A DNA stretch of 64,000 nt, taken from the NCBI RefSeq assembly GCF_900188405.1, contig NZ_FZOF01000034.1, forward strand, positions 1 to 64,000, given 5' to 3'. Source of the DNA: Actinacidiphila glaucinigra. Lineage in GTDB: Bacteria; Actinomycetota; Actinomycetes; Streptomycetales; Streptomycetaceae. Both the position numbers and the translations under genes were made by a program. Numbering within the stretch: position 1 is the stretch's first letter; each line of letters opens with the position of its first letter. Below are positions 25,325-32,369 of the stretch, in pieces. Under the pieces are notes generated by a model that saw only the letters and a list, made by a program, of their open reading frames with translations, made no database searches and was not told where the DNA came from.

Positions 25325-25891
25325 GTGCACGCGATCCTCGACGCGGACTACCCATGCCACCTCGGCTTCGTCCGCGACGGGGCGCCGGTCGTGCTGCCGA
25401 CCCTCTACGCCCGCGTCGGCGAACGGTGCTACATGCACGGCTCCGTCGGCTCCCGGCCGCTGCGCTTCGCCGGCGAGGACGCCGCACTCGCCGTGTGCCT
25501 GGCCGTCACGCACGTGGAAGGGCTCGCGCCGGCCCGGTCCGCCATCCACCACGCGATCAACTACCGCTCTGTGGTGGTGCGCGGCATGGCCTGCCAGGTC
25601 ACCGAACGCTCAGGCGCGTTGGACGCCCTGATCGACCGCATCGTGCCCGGTCGCGCTGCGGCCTCCCGCCCCGCGAACGCCAGGGAACTGGCCGCCACCG
25701 CCGTGGTGGCCCTCGACCTCCACGAGGTCTCCGCCAAGGTACGCACCGGTGACCCCAACGACGACCCTGAAGACCTCTTCCTCCCCCACTGGGCGGGCGT
25801 GCTCCCCGTGATGCGAACCTACGGGAAGCCTGTACCGGCCGACGACCTCGACCTGTCGATCAGCGTCCCTGGCTACCTCACGGAACGCTGA
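25325..25891 (+). CDS. FMN-binding protein of the pyridoxamine 5'-phosphate oxidase superfamily
   Basis: The frame encodes 188 residues of a flavin-nucleotide-binding split-barrel protein: YPCHLGFVRDGAPVVLPTLY, then YMHGSVGSRPLRF, HHAINYRSVVVRG and the closing VPADDLDLSISVPGY. Similarity continues upstream of the GTG at 25325 (RCRERASYDRDLVHAILD), but that frame has no start codon. The GTG at 25227 with AAGGA in front opens a different frame, so a frameshift near 25280-25310 (real or a sequence error) probably disconnects the natural N-terminus. The partner MocR regulator is divergent. The role is unknown; a link to B6 or flavin chemistry is inferred from the pairing. Confidence 0.78.
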   Translation: MHAILDADYPCHLGFVRDGAPVVLPTLYARVGERCYMHGSVGSRPLRFAGEDAALAVCLAVTHVEGLAPARSAIHHAINYRSVVVRGMACQVTERSGALDALIDRIVPGRAAASRPANARELAATAVVALDLHEVSAKVRTGDPNDDPEDLFLPHWAGVLPVMRTYGKPVPADDLDLSISVPGYLTER

Positions 25892-26268
25892 CGCACGTCC
25901 CACGTATTACCCTCCGTCACTGAGACCGCGTCATCGAGGACTTGCGCAAATTGGTTCCGGACAACGTGACTTGACGTGGCGCGTGTCGGCCGGATCGGTC
26001 AAGAACGAGCCGCTCGGCCGCTGCGTCTCCTCAGCACCTGCCGCGTTCAGCATCGAGCCGACTGTCGGCAGAGCCGGTGACCGCACCTCGGATGCAGGTG
26101 ACAGGGGTCACGGCTGTCGTTCCGGGCGGCCGGAACACCCCAGATCCATTGACTGTTACATCCCGCGGGTGCCGGAAAAGGGATGTATGTCCCCAGCTCG
26201 GCCTCGCGGCGTTGCAGCCAACCCCGCACCTCCCCTTCTTCCCGACTCTGCTGTAAGGATCGACTTCT
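25892..26268. other. Intergenic region before msrB
   Basis: No gene is seen. The region must hold the msrB promoter; AAGGA at about 26256 is the binding site for the GTG start at 26269. No copy of the 107-bp element is present. Confidence 0.4.
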
Positions 26269-26676
26269 GTGCCGTATGACATCGAAAAGCCGGACAAGCA
26301 GTGGCGCGCCGAACTGGCCCCTGCCGAGTACCAGGTCCTGCGCCGCGCCGCCACGGAGACGCCCTTCACCGGCGAGTACACCGACACCAAAACGAGAGGC
26401 GTCTACTCCTGCCGCGCCTGCGGCGCTGAACTCTTCACCTCCACGGAAAAGTTCGACTCCGGCTGTGGCTGGCCCTCCTTCTACGACCCGAAGGACAGCG
26501 ACGCAGTCGAACTGGCCGAAGACCGGTCCTACGGCATGGTGCAGACCGAGGTCCGCTGTGCTCGCTGCGGCTCTCACCTCGGGCACGTTTTCGAGGGAGA
26601 GGGATTTGCCACCCCGACCGACCAGCGCTACTGCATCAACAGCATCTCGCTGCGTCTGACAACCGACGAGAGCTGA
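26269..26676 (+). CDS. msrB: Peptide methionine-R-sulfoxide reductase MsrB
   Basis: A 135-residue MsrB. The zinc site consists of two CxxC motifs, Cys48/Cys51 (YSCRACG) and Cys97/Cys100 (VRCARCGSHLGHVF). The catalytic Cys122 is in QRYCINS. DSGCGWPSFY carries the extra Cys66, which may be the resolving cysteine. It reduces the R-epimer of oxidised methionine in proteins, complementing MsrA encoded 5 kb upstream on the other strand. The start is GTG with AAGGA upstream and gives exactly the usual length. It is a single gene. Confidence 0.95.
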   Translation: MPYDIEKPDKQWRAELAPAEYQVLRRAATETPFTGEYTDTKTRGVYSCRACGAELFTSTEKFDSGCGWPSFYDPKDSDAVELAEDRSYGMVQTEVRCARCGSHLGHVFEGEGFATPTDQRYCINSISLRLTTDES

Positions 26677-27885
26677 TCGTCACGTAGCGCGCTCTCGACG
26701 CACTCGCCGAGGAAGACATGAGTCCTCGCCCGACGGTCCGTTCTCCGCCACTGGCCCCATCCAAGCAATCGCGCCCCCGGCGGCCGATCATTTCACGTCC
26801 GTCATGGCTGACGGCCATGCCGCGGATCCGCACCGCGGGTGAGGGGCTGATGCCAGGGGAAGGCGTCCGGGGTGGACAGTGAGACCCCGCGCGTCAGGTC
26901 GCAGACAGTCAGCCGCGCCCGCTCACAGGCATCGAGGCCGACCGGCACAAGGCGGCCCAGTGCTGATGGCAGTTCGCCGCCGGCGGCGACTCCCCGACCC
27001 CGGGCCACTGCCTGTCCTTGCATCACCTGCAGCACAGCGAACTGCGCGACGCCCAGCACTACGCAAGGCCCTTCTGTCAGCGGCATCTGGGCGCGGCCCC
27101 CGCAACGGCAGCTCGACCGAGGGCACCGACCACGCCAGGCACGCGGACAACAGCAAGCTCTGCCTGACCGCGCTCGACCAGCGGGGCCCAGGCCCGCAAG
27201 CCCACCTCGCACGGAGCGCACCCGACTCCATCACGCCGCTCACTCACGCCACCGCCCGAACAATCCATCCGGCACGCGTCGCGAGAAGTGCAGTAGAGCA
27301 GAAGCGGGTAGCGGTGCGGTGCCCCCGCTGACCATCAGTGCCCGGCAGATGGGCCTGCCTGCCCGGCGGCCAGAGGCTTCTCCCAGGGCTGACCCGGCGG
27401 GCTGTTCCGGCACGGCGCTGTTCGTATCCCGGGCTTCAGTGGGGGCGTAAGCGGCCGCCTGTCGACTGGGCTGCACTAGGCACCGGCGCCGTATGGGCCG
27501 CACGGAAGAGGCCCAAGTGACGCAGGGGATCAGTACGCGCGGTCACATCAGGACGTAGGTCTGGTTGACCGCAAGGGAACGCAACCAGTGCGACCCGTGG
27601 GAACCCGCAGGAATTGCCACCCGATGAAGCGTTTCTCGATCAAGTAAATACCTTTGGCACTCGTTAAATTTGCAAGCGTTACTTGCGCCAAAGCTAAACG
27701 CCACGTACCTTTTCGGTGTGTGGGTCGGCGCTCACTCATCCGCCGACCCCCTGCCCGATCGCATGTGCCCATTGCGGCAGCCGGGCTGTACGTGCCGCTG
27801 TGCCGGCACCACCACATCGGTGAACACGCGGCGCACCCTGCGTTGCCCTTTCACCTGTCAAGGCTCATGTCTGAAGGACATCTCC
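26677..27885. other. 1.2 kb without a recognised gene
   Basis: Several frames of 60-190 codons exist but have no domain, no family match and low-complexity composition. The stretch 27610-27720 is clearly richer in A/T than its surroundings and contains the inverted repeat described separately. Confidence 0.45.
27672..27686. promoter_or_regulatory. Inverted repeat GCAAG-N5-CTTGC in A/T-rich segment
   Basis: GCAAGCGTTACTTGC is a perfect 5-5-5 inverted repeat inside an A/T-rich patch 200 bp upstream of the decayed glyoxalase-like gene. It is a plausible regulator site or promoter. Confidence 0.35.
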
Positions 27886-28358
27886 ATGGATCTGAAGCTC
27901 GAAATGATCGCGCTCCGCGTCTCCACATCTACCGGGCCAAGGCCTTCCGCAGGAAGGCCGGCTTCCGTCTCGACGTCTATTCACGGCCGGTGACGACTTT
28001 CGCGTGGCGCACATCACCCCGCCCGCCTCCGAGTGCTCGATCATCTTCGGCAAGGGGATGACCGGCGCCCCTGCGGGTGCGTTCCAGGTTCTGCGCCTCA
28101 TCGTGTCCGACATCGACGAGGATCACGCAGAACGCGCGAGCCGCGGTATCGGCGTCAACGAGGTCTTCCACGACGAGGGTGGTTACCTCCACCACGGCCA
28201 CGAAGGCGGCAGGGGCGTCCACGACGGTGAAGTGCAGCGGCGCATCACCGCCTTGCATCCCGATCGCGCGTCCTACGGCTCCCCACCTCACCTTCAGCGA
28301 CCCGTACGGCCAAGGCTGGGTACTCCAGGAAGTGAGCAAGCGGCTCCGCGACCGCTGA
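27886..28358 (+). pseudogene. VOC/glyoxalase-family protein, multiply frameshifted
   Basis: Pieces of one VOC protein appear in order in all three frames: MDLKLEMIALRVS (from ATG 27886), then RAKAFRRKAGFRLDVYSRP, then HITPPASECSIIFGKGMT with FQVLRLIVSDIDEDHAE and EVFHDEGGYLHHG, and at the end LTFSDPYGQGWVLQEV. At least three frame changes and a small insertion near 28200 show that it is dead. The intact family binds metal through His/Glu and often handles electrophilic metabolites. Confidence 0.8.
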
Positions 28359-28604
28359 CTTCGCCCCGTCCACCCCACCACTGGGCGCCGGACCGGGCTA
28401 TGCCGTCAGCCGCCGGTCCCGCGCGATACAGCACAGGCACAGCCTGACGGAACGGTGCACGGTCCCGACCCCACGGCGGCACGGAGGTCCGTCGATGGGC
28501 CGCCCGCCTCGCCCTTCGGCCGCAAGCGCCCGTGAGCGCCGTGTCGGCAGTCATCCGAGCCTGCACCAGCTGACCCCAGTACCCTCCACACCCCGAACGG
28601 AGCA

Positions 28605-30038
28605 GTGATGAACGAGACCACCCGCACCTACGACGTGATCGTCATCGGCGCAGGGCCGGTGGGCGAGAACGTGGCCGAACGCGCTCGTGCCGCCGGGCTG
28701 AGCACCGTGATCGTGGAGCGCGAACTGCTGGGCGGTGAATGCTCCTTCCGGGCCCGCGACGCCAGCAAGGCCCTGCTGCGCCCGGTAGTGGCGCGGGCTG
28801 ACGCGCGCCGGGTCCCGGGGCTTGCTCAAGCGGTCGCCGGGCCACTGGACGCCGGAGCGGTCCTCGCTCACCGCGACAAGATGGCCTCCTACCGGAAGGA
28901 CGAGGACCGGGCCGACCGGCTGAACTCGGTCTCCGTCGATCTGATCCGCGGCCACGGCCGGCTCGACGGCCCCCGCAGGGTCCGCGTCGAAACCCCGGAC
29001 GGGGGCACGATCACGCTCTCGGCGCGGCACGCCGTGGTCGTCTCCACCGGCACTCACGCGGCCGTGCCCGCACTCCCCGGCCTGGACACCGTCCGCGCAT
29101 GGACCAGTCGTGAGGCAACCAGCGCCGACAAGGTCCCTGGACGCCTGGCCGTCGTCGGCGGCGGCGTGGTGGCCGTCGAGATGGCCACCGCCTGGCAGGC
29201 GCTCGGCTCTCAGGTCACCATGCTGGTTCTCGAGGACGGGCTGCTGCAGCGGATGGAATCCTTCGCCGGCCGGCTGGTTACGGACGGCCTGCGGGAGGCC
29301 GGCGTCGACGTCCGGTTCACCACCTCGGTGGCCCGCCTGGCGCGTGAGAACGGCGAGGTCCGGATCGCCCTTGCAGACGGCGGGCACCTGGTGGCGGACG
29401 AGATCCTGTTCGCCACCGGCCGCGCGCCCAACACCTGGGACCTGGGGCTGGAGACGATAGGGCTCACCCCAGGCGACTGGCTGAAGGTGGACGACACCTT
29501 CAGGGTGACCGGCGTCGCCGACGGCTGGTTCTACGCCGTCGGCGATGTCAACCAGCGTGCCCTGCTGACCCACCAGGGCACGTACCAGGCCCGCATCGCC
29601 GGCGCCGTCATCGGGGCGCGCGCCGGCGGCGAGGTGGTCGACGACACCCTGTGGGGCACGCATGTCGCCACCGCGGACCACATGGCCGTGCCACAGGTGG
29701 TCTTCGCCCACCCGGAAGTCGCCTCCGTCGGCATGACCACTCACGACGCCGTCGGTTTCGGGCACCGGATCAAGGTGGTCGACTACGACCTGGCGCACGT
29801 GGCGGGCGCCCACGAGTACGCCGAGGAATACCGCGGTCAAGCGCGCATGCTCATCGACCTCGACCGCGACACCGTGGCCGGCGTGACCTTCGCCGGGCCC
29901 GGCGTGACGGAACTGCTGTACTCGGCCACTGTCGCCGTCGCGGGCGAGGTACCGATCGACCGGCTCTGGCATGCCGTACCCGCCTTCCCCACGATCGGCG
30001 AGATCTGGCTGCGGCTGCTGGAGACCCACCGGGGCTGA
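28605..30038 (+). CDS. Flavoprotein disulfide reductase homologue lacking the second redox cysteine
   Basis: A 477-residue class I pyridine nucleotide-disulfide oxidoreductase (dihydrolipoamide dehydrogenase/mercuric reductase type). It has an FAD loop VIGAGPVGENVAE (12-24), an NAD(P) loop VVGGGVVAVEMA, a second FAD motif FYAVGDVN, and a C-terminal dimer domain with FAHPEVASVGMT. The active-site region reads GGECSFRARDASKALLRP: Cys45 is kept, but the position five residues on, normally Cys in a CxxxxC pair followed by MPSK or similar, is Arg50. Disulfide chemistry is therefore impossible in the usual form. The last dimer-domain part lacks the His-x-His-Pro-Thr motif and has VPAFPTIGE instead. 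Overall an NAD(P)H:quinone or diaphorase-type activity is possible. ACGGAGCAGTG precedes the ATG. Confidence 0.88.
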   Translation: MMNETTRTYDVIVIGAGPVGENVAERARAAGLSTVIVERELLGGECSFRARDASKALLRPVVARADARRVPGLAQAVAGPLDAGAVLAHRDKMASYRKDEDRADRLNSVSVDLIRGHGRLDGPRRVRVETPDGGTITLSARHAVVVSTGTHAAVPALPGLDTVRAWTSREATSADKVPGRLAVVGGGVVAVEMATAWQALGSQVTMLVLEDGLLQRMESFAGRLVTDGLREAGVDVRFTTSVARLARENGEVRIALADGGHLVADEILFATGRAPNTWDLGLETIGLTPGDWLKVDDTFRVTGVADGWFYAVGDVNQRALLTHQGTYQARIAGAVIGARAGGEVVDDTLWGTHVATADHMAVPQVVFAHPEVASVGMTTHDAVGFGHRIKVVDYDLAHVAGAHEYAEEYRGQARMLIDLDRDTVAGVTFAGPGVTELLYSATVAVAGEVPIDRLWHAVPAFPTIGEIWLRLLETHRG

Positions 30039-30244
30039 GGCGCCGGGGCCGGACACCGGGCCTTGAGGCTTCCGGCGTTCGCCACCGACCGCTGGCCTCG
30101 CCTCCGCGTTGGTCCCCCTGCCGTAGGGCACCTCCTGCACATCGTTCCGCTCACCTGTCGTGAGACCCCGCCTCCGCGATGCGCCTGCTGGGCGATGAGT
30201 GCCGACGGGCCTTGGGCCACCTGTCCGTCATGGCTCTGGCCGCC

Positions 30245-30351
30245 GGTACCGCGTCACGTTACCTAGGAACGACGCCGGCACCGCCACGGAATCTAGGTCA
30301 CGTTCCGGATTACCGCGCTCACGGCCCGCGCCCATGATTGAAGTACGCCGG
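30245..30351 (+). promoter_or_regulatory. Conserved 107-bp upstream element, copy C (sigma factor leader)
   Basis: In plus orientation it reads GGTACCGCGTCACGTTACC, CTAGG, CACCGCC, GGAATCTAGGTCACGTT, GATTACCG and the closing ATTGAAGTACGCCGG. Block spacing equals that of copies A and B. Direct repeats GTCACGTTACC (30253) and GTCACGTTCC (30297) lie 44 nt apart. Downstream in the same direction come a leader frame, a small coupled gene and a SigR-like ECF sigma factor. Confidence 0.8.
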
Positions 30352-30516
30352 GAGACGGGAGCGCGCCACACGGGGGCGCCGAACGGCTCGACACCGAGTT
30401 GCCCGGCCGTCCCGGGTCGTGCGGCCCCGGGCGGTGGACTCCCCCGCCAATGCCTGCGGACGCCGGACGTTGCATCCCTGCACTTGATCGCTGCACCGCG
30501 ACCGCCACCGCGGTGA
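30334..30516 (+). CDS. Possible leader ORF (MIEVRR type, 60 codons)
   Basis: The frame begins MIEVRRETGARHTGAPNG inside the closing block of element copy C and runs to 30516. The first residues match the frames that follow the two other element copies (MEVRRK). The rest is Pro/Arg-rich and matches nothing known. It may be a leader peptide, or the resemblance may be of DNA elements only. Confidence 0.3.
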   Translation: MIEVRRETGARHTGAPNGSTPSCPAVPGRAAPGGGLPRQCLRTPDVASLHLIAAPRPPPR

Positions 30517-30539
30517 CAGCGGTGCCCATCCCCTTCTGC

Positions 30540-30556
30540 CAAGGAGGGGTTCCTTG
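30540..30556. promoter_or_regulatory. Inverted repeat overlapping a ribosome-binding-like sequence
   Basis: CAAGGAGGGGTTCCTTG is a 6-5-6 inverted repeat that hides an AGGAGG-like sequence in its stem. It lies 18 bp upstream of the small gene at 30574. It could be a small operator or an RNA hairpin; low certainty. Confidence 0.3.
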
Positions 30557-30573
30557 CCAGTTTGGAGAGATAC

Positions 30574-30750
30574 GTGTCTTCAGCAATAGCGGTGCCCGAT
30601 GACACTTCGTGCCTGCCGACCATCACGGACTGCGCCAAAGGACGACATAGGGGGAAGGCGGCGTCCGAACGTCTGCGAGACCTCTGGCTGAGCGGACAAG
30701 GGCGGCATCGCCGTGTCGCAGTGCCCGTCCCCACTCGAGGACAGACATGA
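30574..30750 (+). CDS. Small protein translationally coupled to the sigma factor
   Basis: A 58-residue frame starts with GTG at 30574 behind GGAGAG. It ends with TGA that overlaps the ATG of the sigma factor gene (ATGA), a strong sign of coupled translation. It has two cysteines in CLPTITDC (Cys13 and Cys20 of the chain) and an Arg-rich C-terminal half (RLRDLWLSGQGRHRR). No family is recognised. By position it could be a small partner or regulator of the sigma factor, but it lacks the HxxxCxxC zinc motif of RsrA-type anti-sigma factors. It may also be just a leader that couples translation. Confidence 0.45.
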   Translation: MSSAIAVPDDTSCLPTITDCAKGRHRGKAASERLRDLWLSGQGRHRRVAVPVPTRGQT

Positions 30751-31430
30751 ACCGCTCGCTCTCTCGCACCGAGCCCGTCGCCCCGATCAGGCACATGGAC
30801 GGAATGGACGTCGGCAGCAGTCCGATCGAGTGGGCGGTCTGCGAGGAGAGCACGCTCACGCGGTTCGAGCGCCAGACCATGCCCTTCCTCGGCCGATTGC
30901 ACGCAGCCGCGACGCAGATGGCATCTGCCCATGCCGACCCCGACGAGCTGGTTCAGCAGACATATCTGCAGGCCTTCGAGGCTTTCGAGCTGCTCCCCGA
31001 GGGGGCTGGCCTCAAGGTCTGGTTGTTCCGGATCCTCGCCCGCACCGCGCTCGACGCCGCCGGCCAGGGGAACCGGCCCGGGGACTTTGTCCTCCAGCCC
31101 ACAGCACAAAGCTCGCAAGGGGTCTTTGCTGAGCGGGTTCCGATCCCGGGTGAACACGCGGCTCGGGTCACACAGGCGCTGGACCTCCTGCGCGACGAGG
31201 ATGTGTCAGCCGCGCTGCAGTGCCTAACGGACGAGGTACGGATCGTGGTCTACCTGGCCGACGCCGAAGACTTCACTCCCGCCGACATCGCGGAGATCCT
31301 GGGCATCTTTCCAGGCTCGGTTCGCTCACGGCTCCGGCACGGGCGGAACCTTCTCCTTGAAATTCTCACCGCCGCCGCCCAGCGGCAGGGGCTTCTCGAC
31401 TGGCGGCACGATCGCGTCCATACCAACTGA
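30747..31430 (+). CDS. SigR-like ECF RNA polymerase sigma factor
   Basis: A 227-residue ECF sigma factor. Region 2 reads ADPDELVQQTYLQAFEAFE and then GAGLKVWLFRILARTALDAA, the arrangement found in the SigR/SigH (thiol-oxidation) group, whose members have the LKAWLFRI segment. Region 4 reads LTDEVRIVVYLADAEDFTPA followed by the helix-turn-helix DIAEILGIFPGSVRSRLRHG. A 45-residue N-terminal stretch precedes region 2. The ATG overlaps the stop of the small upstream gene. No RsrA-like anti-sigma follows: the next gene converges from the other strand, 17 bp away. Upstream lies element copy C, shared with two epoxide hydrolase genes, which suggests autoregulation and those genes as targets (inference). 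Confidence 0.88.
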   Translation: MNRSLSRTEPVAPIRHMDGMDVGSSPIEWAVCEESTLTRFERQTMPFLGRLHAAATQMASAHADPDELVQQTYLQAFEAFELLPEGAGLKVWLFRILARTALDAAGQGNRPGDFVLQPTAQSSQGVFAERVPIPGEHAARVTQALDLLRDEDVSAALQCLTDEVRIVVYLADAEDFTPADIAEILGIFPGSVRSRLRHGRNLLLEILTAAAQRQGLLDWRHDRVHTN

Positions 31431-31447
31431 CGCCCCCGCCCGGGAAG

Positions 31448-31927
31448 TCACTGGCTCGCGGTGACGTTTGCGGTCAGCCGCTCCAGGAGAGCCTTGACGT
31501 TCCCCGCCTCCGTCGCGGTGAGACCTGCAGCCTGCCCGATCGTGGCCGGAATGACCCGCGCACGCTTCCGCAGTTCGGCACCCTGTTCGGTGAGGCTGAT
31601 CTGCACCGAACGCTCATCACTCGCCTGGCGCTCGCGCCGGATCAGCCCGTGAGCCTGAAGGCGCTTCAGCAGCGGCGTCAAAGTGCCGTAGTCCAGCTGC
31701 AGGAGCTTGCCCAGCGACTTGATGGGCAGCGCACCGTGTTCCCACAGCACCAGCATCACCAAATACTGCGGATAGGTCAGGTCGAACTCATCCAGCAATG
31801 GCCGGTAGCGGTTGGTCAGGGCCCGCTGCGCGGCGTACAGGGCGAAACACATCTGGTCGTCGAGGAGCAGGCTGACCTCGTCAGCCTCCGCCGCCGGCCG
31901 CTCGGCGGCGGGCCGGTTCTCACTCAT
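31448..31927 (-). CDS. OhrR-type MarR family peroxide sensor
   Basis: A 159-residue MarR protein of the OhrR subgroup. LLLDDQMCFALYAAQRALT contains Cys27 at the place of the reactive cysteine of OhrR, and the partner residues YRPLLDEFDLTYPQYLVMLV (the two Tyr that hydrogen-bond to it) are also present. The winged helix is LGKLLQLDYGTLTPLLKRL with RQASDERSVQISLTEQG as the wing. In OhrR, organic hydroperoxides oxidise the Cys and release DNA. The usual partner gene ohr is not here; the divergent neighbour is an esterase. The ATG at 31927 fits family length. The putative operator lies at 31945-31960. Confidence 0.9.
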   Translation of the reverse strand: MSENRPAAERPAAEADEVSLLLDDQMCFALYAAQRALTNRYRPLLDEFDLTYPQYLVMLVLWEHGALPIKSLGKLLQLDYGTLTPLLKRLQAHGLIRRERQASDERSVQISLTEQGAELRKRARVIPATIGQAAGLTATEAGNVKALLERLTANVTASQ

Positions 31928-31944
31928 CGCAGCTCCTCTCCACA

Positions 31945-31960
31945 AAATGCTTGCGCATTA
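31945..31960. promoter_or_regulatory. Putative OhrR operator
   Basis: AAATGCTTGCGCATTA contains the inverted repeat AATGC-TTGC-GCATT in an A/T-rich stretch just upstream of the ohrR-like start. A second A/T-rich segment with TATATTGCGCGCACTTAA (about 31994-32011) may be another half-site set. Position suggests autorepression. Confidence 0.5.
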
Positions 31961-32369
31961 AACTGTACACCTCACAACTTCAACGCAGGCCATTATATTG
32001 CGCGCACTTAAAATTGCCACGCTGCGTCGCGGGTCCTGTGCGCGAAGTACGCGGCACCCATGACGAAGTTGTCCCGCCACGCGAAACCCGATCAGCGGAA
32101 ATCGCCGTACCGCACTCCTTATTGGCACCGAAGAGGGCCATGTGAATCACGTGCTTGATCGCGTCACCCGCCAAGGCCCTGGCGTGGCGCCGGATGCTCA
32201 GCGGGTGAGCAGGGTTCACGGTCACATTACCGATGCTGCAAGACGCGCTTTCGCGGTTGGATCGCCAGACAGACTCGGTGCGCAGGGCGGCCCGCGATAC
32301 CGGCAGCCACAGCCCTGTCCGACTCCCCCAGCCTGCACCGATTCCCTTCTCCCCCATCAGGAGTACGTG

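Noticed and set aside
25940..25990. Possible fourth copy of the 107-bp element before msrB
   Set aside because: Only ACAACGTGAC-like similarity to part of block 1 is present; GGAATCTAGGTCA and the closing block are missing.
26802..27221. Possible GAF/ANTAR-like remnant on the minus strand
   Set aside because: A few residues (EGPC and a later LTVCDL) recall such proteins, but order and spacing do not fit and the other frames give no continuation.
27548..27817. Minus-strand frame of 89 codons in the 1.2-kb empty region
   Set aside because: No binding site and no similarity; the A/T-rich part looks like a promoter rather than coding DNA.
28551..30140. Minus-strand open frame of 529 codons opposite the flavoprotein gene
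   Set aside because: Low-complexity Gly/Arg/Val-rich mirror sequence.
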